Assembly (NCBI GenBank): GCA_023461115.1
Contig: JAEWOA010000229.1
Coordinates: 1 to 20,090, forward strand
Source: Actinomycetes bacterium
Lineage (GTDB): Bacteria; Actinomycetota; Actinomycetes; Actinomycetales; Cellulomonadaceae
Reading direction: 5' to 3'
DNA length: 20,090 nt
Positions within the stretch are counted from its first letter, which is position 1, and each line of letters opens with the position of its first letter. Below the pieces are notes generated by a model. That model made no database searches and had not been told where the DNA came from. It was given only the letters and a program-made list of their open reading frames with translations. This document shows positions 1 to 7,266 of the stretch, in pieces. Both the position numbers and the translations under genes were made by a program.

Positions 1-435
1 GGCGTGGACGGGTCGCAGTCGTCGCGCCTGGCCGCGGGGATCGCGGCGCGCGAGGCAGCCCGCACCGGGGCCGAGCTCCACGTGCTGCACGCACGGCCGA
101 CCGCCGCGGCGCCGTTCGGACGAGACCGCATGCTGGTGCCCGAGCCCGCGGACCGGTGGCTGCCCACGGACCGCGACGTCGACCCGAGCCACGACCTGGC
201 GCTGGAGGTCGCCGACACGCTCACCCACCTGCATCCGGGCGTGCGCGTGATGACGCTGTTGTGCGACGACCACCCTGTGCACGCCTTGGTCGCGGCCTCG
301 CACGCCGCGAGCCTGCTGGTCGTCGGCTCCCGCGGGCTCGGCTTCGTGCGCGGCACGCTCGTCGGCGCCGTGAGCCGTGACGTCGCGCGCGGCGCGGGGT
401 GCCCGGTACTCGTCGCGCGCCTCGACGCCGCCTAG
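1..435 (+). CDS. Universal stress protein (UspA family), 5' end missing
   Basis: The reading frame is open at the left window edge and begins with GVDGS, the end of the usual first beta-strand (VVGVDGS) of the Usp fold, so only a few N-terminal residues should be missing. The C-terminus carries VVGSRGLGFVRGTLVGAVS, which fits the nucleotide-binding pattern G-2x-G-9x-G(S/T) except that the last position is Ala (GA). Usp proteins are cytoplasmic and often bind ATP; the S/T-to-A change may weaken phosphate contacts, but that is inference. The visible 144 residues are one Usp domain, ending in CPVLVARLDAA, where the family normally ends. It could also be the second half of a tandem Usp protein whose first half lies outside the window. 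The next gene on the same strand is 160 nt away, so co-transcription is uncertain. Confidence 0.9.
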   Translation, partial: GVDGSQSSRLAAGIAAREAARTGAELHVLHARPTAAAPFGRDRMLVPEPADRWLPTDRDVDPSHDLALEVADTLTHLHPGVRVMTLLCDDHPVHALVAASHAASLLVVGSRGLGFVRGTLVGAVSRDVARGAGCPVLVARLDAA

Positions 436-595
436 CCTCAGGCCGAACCAGGGCCAGATCGCCGAGCCTCGCCCCGGCCGCGCCGCCGTGCGCACAGGGG
501 CGCCCGTTTCGCCTGGTATCTACCGTCCCGGCGCGCCATCCTGACTGGTGGCGGGGTTGCCGGTGGGGCGTGCCGCCACCCGACTGGAGGCGGAC

Positions 596-2185
596 ATGGC
601 GTACGCAGGCGACGGACGGCTTCCTGTGATCTATGTACGCGGGTACGCCGGTGGCCCATCGGGTATCAGCACCGCGGTCGACGACCCGTTCTACGGCTTC
701 AACGAGGGCTCGGTGCAGGTGCGCGTCGACGGCGCCGACCGCCCGGTGTTCCACCAGTTCGAGAGCCCGTTGCTGCGCCTGATGATCGACCACGACTACG
801 AGCTGCTGGTGCGCGGCGACCAAGCCTCCTACCTGCGCGATCAGGCGCCGGGCTCGGTGCCCGCCGCGACGATCTGGGTGCATCGCTTCTACGACGAGTT
901 CGCGCCGCGGCTCACGCACGACCCCAACCCGTTCAGCCTGGAGCGGGCCGCGGCCAGCCTGCTGGACCTCGTCCTGCTCGTGCGCAAGCAGACGGGCGCG
1001 CCGCGCGTGTTCCTCGTCGCGCACTCGATGGGCGGGCTCGTCGTGCGCAGCATGCTGCAGCGCGCGGTGCCCGACCACGACCAGGTCGGCGGGGCGCTGG
1101 ACTCCGCGAAGAACCTGGTCGACCGCGTGTTCACCTACGCCACGCCGCACGGCGGCATCGAGTTCGCGGTGGGCTTCGGGCTCGTCGAGAAGCTCCGTGA
1201 CGCGATCGGCTTCCAGGGCGCGGACATCTTCGGGCCCAAGCGCATGCAGGAGTTCTTGACCCCGACGAAGGTGCCCACTTCCCCGGTGCGCGATTTCGAC
1301 GCGACCGTGATCCCGGACGGCTCGTTCCCCCGCGAGCGTGTGTTCTGCCTGGTCGGCACCAACGCGGCCGACTACGCGGTCGCGATGGGGATCCCCGCGC
1401 GCGCGGTCGGGCCGCGCTCGGACGGGCTCGTGCAGATCGACAACGCGTACGTGCAGGGCTCGCCCCGCGCGTTCGTGCACCGCAGCCACTCGGGCCGCTT
1501 CGGCATCGTGAACTCTGAGGAGGGGTACCAGAACCTGCGTCGCTTCCTGTTCGGGGACCTCGAGGTGCAGGCGCACCTCACCGACGTGCGCCCGCAGGGC
1601 GAGCCCGACGACGAGACGACCTGGCAGCTCGAGGCCGCGATGTCGATCCGAGGCCTGCCGGTGGTGTTGCACGAGCAGAGCACGGCCCACTTGTGCCCGA
1701 TCCAGATCGAGCGCCCCAAGAAGGCGGACTCGCCCGCGACTCCGGTGCCCCTGGTGCGCACCTACCTCTCGTCGACCGCGATGCGTCCCGAGGACCCGCG
1801 GTCCGGGGCCACGATGCGGCACGTGCTGCGGTTGCGGCTGCTCTCGCTGCGCAGCAAGGGCGGGCTGCTCTCGTTCCGCGACCACCTGGAGCAGGCCGAG
1901 GACTGGGCGGACGTGCTCGTCGTCGACATCGCGTTGCGGGAGGGCCAGCCACCGGCGACCTGGGCGGTGTGGAACTCGACGCTCTCGACGTCGATCCGGG
2001 ACTGGGCGCCCGACGTGACCCAGGACCCGCCGCTCGCCGACGAGGACCCCGCGGCGGGGGTGTGGAGGGTGCGGGTCCCTGTACCGGCCGCGGCGCGCCC
2101 GATCGTCGGCGCCGACGCCGCGGTGACCATCACGGTGCGGGCGAGGTCCACCCTCGACCGCGTGCCCGCCGGGAGTGCGCGGTGA
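596..2185 (+). CDS. Alpha/beta-hydrolase (lipase/esterase-like), 529 aa
   Basis: An alpha/beta-hydrolase with the nucleophile elbow A-H-S144-M-G-G (numbered from the ATG at 596). Likely triad partners are D276 in PRSDGLVQID and H295 or H298 in VHRSHSGRFG. The N-terminus LPVIYVRGYAGG is a typical first strand plus oxyanion loop. About 220 C-terminal residues beyond the hydrolase fold are rich in predicted strands and unassigned. No signal peptide is seen, so it is probably cytoplasmic or membrane-associated. The ATG at 596 is preceded by GGAGG at 586-590 with 5 nt spacing; an in-frame GTG at 548 has no comparable site and was not chosen. The stop codon overlaps the next start (GTGA, 2182-2185), so it is probably translationally coupled to the patatin gene. 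Substrate unknown; an ester lipid is inferred from the neighbour. Confidence 0.85.
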   Translation: MAYAGDGRLPVIYVRGYAGGPSGISTAVDDPFYGFNEGSVQVRVDGADRPVFHQFESPLLRLMIDHDYELLVRGDQASYLRDQAPGSVPAATIWVHRFYDEFAPRLTHDPNPFSLERAAASLLDLVLLVRKQTGAPRVFLVAHSMGGLVVRSMLQRAVPDHDQVGGALDSAKNLVDRVFTYATPHGGIEFAVGFGLVEKLRDAIGFQGADIFGPKRMQEFLTPTKVPTSPVRDFDATVIPDGSFPRERVFCLVGTNAADYAVAMGIPARAVGPRSDGLVQIDNAYVQGSPRAFVHRSHSGRFGIVNSEEGYQNLRRFLFGDLEVQAHLTDVRPQGEPDDETTWQLEAAMSIRGLPVVLHEQSTAHLCPIQIERPKKADSPATPVPLVRTYLSSTAMRPEDPRSGATMRHVLRLRLLSLRSKGGLLSFRDHLEQAEDWADVLVVDIALREGQPPATWAVWNSTLSTSIRDWAPDVTQDPPLADEDPAAGVWRVRVPVPAAARPIVGADAAVTITVRARSTLDRVPAGSAR

Positions 2186-5100
2186 TCGGCGCCGAGGGCG
2201 CTGCCGACGGGACCGTCGCCGAGGGCGCCGCAGCGGAGACCGTCGCCGAGGTCCGCGAGGAGATCCGCTTCGCGGTCGTGCTCAATGGCGGTGTCTCGCT
2301 CGCTGTCTGGATGGGTGGCGTCGTCCGCGAGATCGACCGGCTCACCCGCCGCGCCGGCGGCTGGGGACCGCTCATGGACCGCCTCGGGGTCAAGGCGCGC
2401 GCGGACGTGATCTCCGGGACGTCCGCCGGCGGCATCAACGGCGCGGCCCTCGCGCTGGCGCAGATCAACGAACTCGCCGACCTCAACGAGCTCCGCCGGA
2501 TCTGGTCGGTCCAAGGGCGCATGGAGACGCTGCTGCAGGACCCGCGCGCCAAGAACGCGCGCTCGGTCCTGCGCGGCGAGGCGTACTTCCTGCCCGAGCT
2601 CACCAGGGCGATGGAGCGGCTCACGGCCGGGTGGAGGCCCACCTCGATCGAGGACCGCCCCGTCGACCTGACCATCACGACGACCCTGCTCAAGGGCGCC
2701 GCGTTGCCGAGCGTCGACTCGTTCGGCGCGGACCTGTTGCAGAGCCGGCACGACGGCTGGTTCCACTTCACCCGCCTGATCGCCGAGAACGGCGAGCCTT
2801 GCGACCAGTTCAGCGACACCGACTCGGGGCCTGGCCCGCGCCCGTGCCCCGACCTGGCGCGCAAGCTCGCGCTCGCCGCCCGCGCGTCGGCGGGCTATCC
2901 CTACGCCTTCGAGCCGACGTTCATCCCCGCGTTCGGCCCCGAGCTCGCCGACCGCCCGGACCTCGGCCCACACGCGTCCTGGGGGCTCGCCGGTGACGAC
3001 GACGTGTCGCGGTTCGCCGTCGACGGCGGGCTCCTGGCGAACACCCCCACCGAGCACGCGATCGGCGCGATCTCCCGCATGCGCGCGAGCAGCGACGTCG
3101 ACCGCGTCATGCTTTTGGTGATCCCCAGGCCCAGCGGCGACGGCATGGACACCTCGCCGCCGGCGCCCGACGACGTGCCCACGCTCCTCGGCGTGGGCGG
3201 CGGACTCCTGAAGGCGCTCGCGAGCCGTGGGGGACGGTCGTTTGTCGACGAGGTCGTGCGCCACAACCGCGAGCACGGCACGCGCCGTGCCACCCGGGCC
3301 GAGGTGGTAGCGACCGCGGGCGACTCGGGCACGGCGGACGCGATCGCCGCATTGGCGGGCACCGCGGACGTCCTCTTCCCGTACTTCGCGGCGCTGCGCC
3401 GCAGGCGGTCCCAGCGCGACCTGGCCCGCACGGCGCCCGCGCACCCGGGCTGGTCGGACGACGACGTCACGGCAGCGATCGCGCAGGCCCAGGCCGCGAT
3501 CCTGGCGGCACCGCCCGCCGGAAGCGGTGCCCTCGCGTACGTGCCGGCGGTCGGCGACGACGCGACCGGACTGCCCGCGCCAGGCGAGTGGCGCTGGGGT
3601 AGCACGGGTGCGCTCGACATCGCCGACGCCGCCGCCGACCTCGTCCGGACCGTCACCACCAAGCTGGCGGTTCGACCGCCCGACGACCCAGCGCGGATCG
3701 CGGGCGCACTCGCCCGGGACACCATCGACGTGGCGGCAGGCGTGATCCGGCACGTGTGCGGCGAGGTCGACGGCATGTGGGCCAAGGAGCCGCTCAAGGG
3801 CCTCGCCCCCACACCGGCGCTGTGGCTGACCCGTCACAGGGTCTACCGCTGGTTCATGTGCCCGGCGCCCGACGACCCGCTCGACCCGGCGGCGGCGGGC
3901 CTCGTGAACGCCACTGCCCTTGCTGTCGCCGCCACGCTCTCCGCGTGGGATCCGGCGATCGAGGAGGGGCCGCGCGGCGTCGCCGGCCGCATCGTCGTGA
4001 AGCAGTTCGAGGTGATCGCGGACGCGCTCGCCACGTTCGTCGGGCTGCTCGACGCCGAGGAATTCCCCGGCGCCGGCTGGGCCGTGCTCAGCCAGCTGAT
4101 CGCGGCCCCGGAGGGCGAGCGACCGACCCTCGTGTGGCGCGTCCTGCGCAACGTACACGTGGTCGCGTGGACGCTCTCCGACGAGCCGGTGACCGAGGGC
4201 AGCGGCCCGATCCGCTTCACCCAGATACATGCCGCCACGGCGAACCCCTTCGCGTTGGTGTCGCGCACGTACGACGACAAGCTGGGCGGCGACTCGCTCG
4301 CGCGGTTCGGCGGGTTCCTCAAGAGCTCGTGGCGCATGAACGACTGGGCGTGGGGGCGCTGCGACGCCATCACGCGGCTCACCCAGGTGCTCGTGACGCC
4401 GGCCCGGATCCGGCGCGCGTACAACCTGCTCGTGGCTGCGGGGGCGCCCGCCGGTCCTGACGCCGAGGCGCCTGTCGTCGAGGAGGCAGCGGTCGCTGCG
4501 GCAGCGGTCGTCGCGGAGCTGGTCGCGGCGGCGCTGCCCACCGGACCCACGGGCAGGGCCGTCACAGTTGCCGAGGCGACGACGTTGTTCGACGGCCTCG
4601 ACCCCGACGACCCGTTGAAGCTGGCGCACGTCGCGGCGCTGAACGAGGTCCTGGCGATCCTGGCCCCGCCAGAGGCTGCCGCTCCTGCCGCCGAGCTCAG
4701 CCCGCTCGGCCCGGAGCTGCCGATCACCGATCCCACCGCGGACCTCCAAAGGCTCATCGCGTACCTGCTCCACTTTGACGCGGTCGCCGAGGAGTTGCCG
4801 GTCCTCGCGCGCGCGGTCGCCGACGACGCCGCCGACGCCGCCAACCCGGGGTCGTACGGCGCACGCTTCACAGCGCACAACGCGGCGCTGTTGAGCAACT
4901 TGCAGGACGCGTCGAACAACCCGGAGCTGGTCGGCCCCGCCGATCGCCTCACGCTGGGATTGTGCGCGCTCGAGGCGTTCGACGAATCGGGCATCGGCCA
5001 GGAGACCCCCGCCTCGGAGGCCGCGAGCGACCAGTTCATCCGGACCGCCGCGACCGGCGCGGCCGCGGCGCTCTCGATGCTCGACTCGAGCGCGTCGGGC

Positions 5101-6261
5101 CTGCCCGCCTTCGCCAAGCCCGCGACTCGGGCGCTGCGTGGCGCGTCACTCGTGCCGTACTGGCTGACCCGTGGGCTGACGGGAACGGGGACGCTCGCGC
5201 GGCTGCTCGGCGCGGTCGGCATCGGGGTCGGGGGCACGCTGCTCGTGGCCGCGGCGCTCGGCTGGCTCGACGGCGCGGTCGCGTCCGCGGCGGCGATCAT
5301 CGGCGCCGGCGCGTTCGTCACGGTGATCGCGATCGCGGCACTGCGCTCGGGGAGCGTGCTCCACTCGGCGGTGCTCACCGCGTTGTTGGCGGTCCTGGTG
5401 ACGATCGGCGCGCGCGCCGACAAGGCGATGGACGCAGACGAGGCGCTGGACGCGCGCGGGCCGGTGGCGGTCGCGGTCGCGCTCATCGTCGGGCTCATGG
5501 TGCTCGGGACGCTTCCTCAGCCGATGCCCGGGGACCAGCGCCTCGTGCTGCGCCGGTGGTGGCCCCCGGCGTTCCTGCTGCCCATCGGCCTGGCTGCGGC
5601 CGCGCTCGGCCTCGTGTTCCTCGGCCGCTGGCTCAAGCCGGGCTTGCACGGGTGGTGGTTCTGGGGCGCCGTGGCCGCGGTCGCGCTCGTCGTCGTCGCG
5701 ACCTTCGGCGCCATCGGCCTGCTCGCACGACTGGACCTGCGGCTTCGCGGGAAGTGGAAGCCGGACAAGGCGACCGACGTCCCCGCGACCGCCAGCTGGG
5801 CGGTGCTCTACGGCGCGGGCGCCGTGCTAGGCGCAGTCGGCGCCACGTTCGTGTGGGACCCGGCCGAGGCCGATCCGACCACCGCCAGGTGGGCGGCGGG
5901 ATGCGCCGCCGTGATCGTCCTCGCCCTGTTGTTCGGGGTCCCGGTGGGCGCCTACCTCATCGGCCGCGGCAAGCTCGTCGCCGACGTGCGGGCGCGCCTG
6001 CTCGCACCCGGCGCTCCGCCGCTCGACTTGAGCAGCACCTACCTGTTCGCGCAGGCGCTGGCGGACGTGGGCGGCGCGCGCCGCTTCCTCGTCACCGCGA
6101 AGCCGGTGCCGGGCGCGGCCGGCTTCGACGATGTCCCGATCGACCTGTTCGTCTTGGCGGAGGCCGGCTACGCGCTCAGGAGCTCGCTCGAAGGCTCGCG
6201 ACGGCGTCGGGACGCGGCGCTCAACTCCACGTGTCGACGAACTCCACGGGGCCGTCGGTGA
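2182..6261 (+). CDS. Patatin-like phospholipase with polytopic membrane C-terminus, 1359 aa
   Basis: A patatin-like acyl hydrolase. The Gly-rich oxyanion region is NGGVSLAVWMGG (residues 35-46), the nucleophile elbow is G79-T80-S81-A82-G83, and the second member of the Ser-Asp dyad is D281 in VDGGLLANTP. These are the three signature blocks of the family. It resembles the long bacterial patatin-related proteins (TIGR03607/DUF3376 type), but at 1359 residues it is clearly longer. Residues about 1006-1268 contain roughly eight hydrophobic helices, so the enzyme is probably anchored in the cytoplasmic membrane with its catalytic part in the cytoplasm; topology is inferred. The GTG start overlaps the upstream hydrolase stop by 4 nt. 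The last 20 residues are Arg-rich, unlike the rest, and overlap the convergent gene at 6221-6556 by 41 nt, so this tail may be a read-out extension. Likely function: phospholipid or galactolipid deacylation. Confidence 0.88.
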   Translation: MIGAEGAADGTVAEGAAAETVAEVREEIRFAVVLNGGVSLAVWMGGVVREIDRLTRRAGGWGPLMDRLGVKARADVISGTSAGGINGAALALAQINELADLNELRRIWSVQGRMETLLQDPRAKNARSVLRGEAYFLPELTRAMERLTAGWRPTSIEDRPVDLTITTTLLKGAALPSVDSFGADLLQSRHDGWFHFTRLIAENGEPCDQFSDTDSGPGPRPCPDLARKLALAARASAGYPYAFEPTFIPAFGPELADRPDLGPHASWGLAGDDDVSRFAVDGGLLANTPTEHAIGAISRMRASSDVDRVMLLVIPRPSGDGMDTSPPAPDDVPTLLGVGGGLLKALASRGGRSFVDEVVRHNREHGTRRATRAEVVATAGDSGTADAIAALAGTADVLFPYFAALRRRRSQRDLARTAPAHPGWSDDDVTAAIAQAQAAILAAPPAGSGALAYVPAVGDDATGLPAPGEWRWGSTGALDIADAAADLVRTVTTKLAVRPPDDPARIAGALARDTIDVAAGVIRHVCGEVDGMWAKEPLKGLAPTPALWLTRHRVYRWFMCPAPDDPLDPAAAGLVNATALAVAATLSAWDPAIEEGPRGVAGRIVVKQFEVIADALATFVGLLDAEEFPGAGWAVLSQLIAAPEGERPTLVWRVLRNVHVVAWTLSDEPVTEGSGPIRFTQIHAATANPFALVSRTYDDKLGGDSLARFGGFLKSSWRMNDWAWGRCDAITRLTQVLVTPARIRRAYNLLVAAGAPAGPDAEAPVVEEAAVAAAAVVAELVAAALPTGPTGRAVTVAEATTLFDGLDPDDPLKLAHVAALNEVLAILAPPEAAAPAAELSPLGPELPITDPTADLQRLIAYLLHFDAVAEELPVLARAVADDAADAANPGSYGARFTAHNAALLSNLQDASNNPELVGPADRLTLGLCALEAFDESGIGQETPASEAASDQFIRTAATGAAAALSMLDSSASGLPAFAKPATRALRGASLVPYWLTRGLTGTGTLARLLGAVGIGVGGTLLVAAALGWLDGAVASAAAIIGAGAFVTVIAIAALRSGSVLHSAVLTALLAVLVTIGARADKAMDADEALDARGPVAVAVALIVGLMVLGTLPQPMPGDQRLVLRRWWPPAFLLPIGLAAAALGLVFLGRWLKPGLHGWWFWGAVAAVALVVVATFGAIGLLARLDLRLRGKWKPDKATDVPATASWAVLYGAGAVLGAVGATFVWDPAEADPTTARWAAGCAAVIVLALLFGVPVGAYLIGRGKLVADVRARLLAPGAPPLDLSSTYLFAQALADVGGARRFLVTAKPVPGAAGFDDVPIDLFVLAEAGYALRSSLEGSRRRRDAALNSTCRRTPRGRR

Positions 6262-6556
6262 ACTCCTCGTGGTGGCTGCGGGCGCTGCCGAACTCGCGCC
6301 AGTCCAAGCAGGCCGACGAGTAGCCGGACAGCCGGACTGCCCCCGGCGTCTCGTCGATCGTCACGGGACCCGCGATCGTGAGGCGGCACAGCCCGTCGAG
6401 CTCGAGCAGCAGGGTCGAGTCGCGCAGCTCGGTCGCCGTCAGGCGCCGCCACCCGTCGTCGCCCGAGGGCGTGTGGCCCGCGGGGAGCCGCAACCCCGCT
6501 CCCCCGTGCTCGACGAAGAACCCGCGCACCGCCAGCATCGCGTCGTCCAAACTCAT
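6221..6556 (-). CDS. Hypothetical protein, 111 aa
   Basis: I do not recognise a family. The 111 residues from ATG 6556 (MSLDDAMLAVRGFFVEHGG) look like a small soluble alpha/beta protein: a helix, then strands around TLLLELDGLCRLTIAGPV, then an acidic, aromatic C-terminus ending in GPVEFVDTWS. There is no signal peptide or membrane segment. The frame stays open upstream to 6799, but that part is Arg-rich and lies antisense to non-coding sequence and the VOC gene. The ATG at 6556 has a purine-rich GGGGGA about 4 nt upstream and begins sensible protein. The 3' end overlaps the convergent patatin gene by 41 nt. A hairpin at 6587-6612 separates it from the VOC gene on the same strand, so it may have its own promoter. 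Confidence 0.6.
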   Translation of the reverse strand: MSLDDAMLAVRGFFVEHGGAGLRLPAGHTPSGDDGWRRLTATELRDSTLLLELDGLCRLTIAGPVTIDETPGAVRLSGYSSACLDWREFGSARSHHEEFTDGPVEFVDTWS

Positions 6557-6586
6557 CGCGTCCCCCGATCCACGCCGATCGCCGGA

Positions 6587-6612
6587 CCGTGGCCGCGCGA
6601 GCGCGGCCACGG
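6587..6612 (-). terminator. Hairpin downstream of the VOC gene
   Basis: A perfect 11-bp inverted repeat (6587-6597 with 6602-6612) with a 4-nt loop, in the 143-nt gap between the VOC gene and the 111-aa gene. There is no T-run after it, as is common for hairpin terminators in high-GC actinobacteria. It most likely ends VOC transcription, although it sits only 30 nt before the next start and could instead act on that mRNA leader. Confidence 0.5.
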
Positions 6613-6699
6613 CGTTGTGGCGCGAACGTATCGGCGCTGGACAGCGCGCCGACAGGGACCAAAGGGCCAGTTCTCTCCAGGCGCGGCAGCGGCGCCGCG

Positions 6700-7086
6700 T
6701 CAGGCGGGCTGTTCGGTCTCGATGTTGAGGATGTTGCCGTCCGGGTCGGTGAACCAGGCGGCGCGCATGCCCCAGCCGACGAGCACGCCGTCCTGCCACT
6801 CGCCCTCGGGGACGTCGAACGTCTGGAACTCGACGCCGGCGGCACGCAGCGCCGCGGCCTCGTCGTCGAACACGCCGTCCGGGACGGAGAACGTCACGGC
6901 AGTGGCCTTGTTCGTCCCGGCGTAGCCCGACTGGTAGACCAGGAAGCTCGCTCCCCCCGCGGCGTAGAGCACGCCGTCGCCCGCCTCACGCGGCGCGGCG
7001 AATCCCAGCGTGCCCTCGTAGTACGCGCGGGCGCGAGCGAGGTCTGCGACGGCGAGCACGGCCATCGGGGTGTGGTCGGAGAGCAT
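6700..7086 (-). CDS. VOC family (glyoxalase/bleomycin-resistance fold) protein, 128 aa
   Basis: A single vicinal-oxygen-chelate fold protein. The N-terminus (PMAVLAVADLARARAYYEGTLGF) is the first beta-alpha-beta unit with the typical YYEGTLGF turn. The C-terminus has WFTDPDGNILNIE (residues 111-123), where E123 is the usual metal-ligand position. The length of 128 aa is typical of the stand-alone, dimeric members. The reaction cannot be told from sequence; relatives include lyases, dioxygenases and antibiotic-binding proteins. The ATG at 7086 is preceded on the minus strand by GGAGG with 5 nt spacing. The frame stays open to 7218, but that stretch has no ribosome binding site and overlaps the shared upstream region of the divergent ubiquitin-fusion gene. 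Confidence 0.85.
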   Translation of the reverse strand: MLSDHTPMAVLAVADLARARAYYEGTLGFAAPREAGDGVLYAAGGASFLVYQSGYAGTNKATAVTFSVPDGVFDDEAAALRAAGVEFQTFDVPEGEWQDGVLVGWGMRAAWFTDPDGNILNIETEQPA

Positions 7087-7266
7087 GGCGACCTCCAGCG
7101 CGGGCCGGGCGACCCTCGACCGGCCGGCACCACCGACGCTAGGACTCCGGGACGCCGACGGCGAGTGCTGCGAGGGCGGGCTCGCGACCATGGTCCCGAC
7201 TCGGTTGCATACACGCATCCGACACTGGGAGGACGGGCCAGCCGCCCGCCCCTAGGTGGAGTCCCC

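Noticed and set aside
548..595. Earlier GTG start for the alpha/beta-hydrolase
   Set aside because: No ribosome binding site and no conserved sequence; the ATG at 596 has GGAGG at proper spacing.
221..1885. Long minus-strand open frame of 554 codons antisense to the hydrolase
   Set aside because: It is Arg/His/Ala-rich with no recognisable motif. The plus strand carries a clear hydrolase with a good ribosome binding site. Such shadow frames are expected at this GC content.
1762..4878. Minus-strand open frame of 1038 codons
   Set aside because: Low-complexity Arg/Gly/Val-rich translation antisense to the patatin gene, which has all its family signatures.
7087..7266. Promoters in the divergent gap between the VOC and ubiquitin-fusion genes
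   Set aside because: TTGCAT at 7205-7210 and nearby A/T-richer words have no partner element at 16-18 nt on either strand, so no promoter could be supported.
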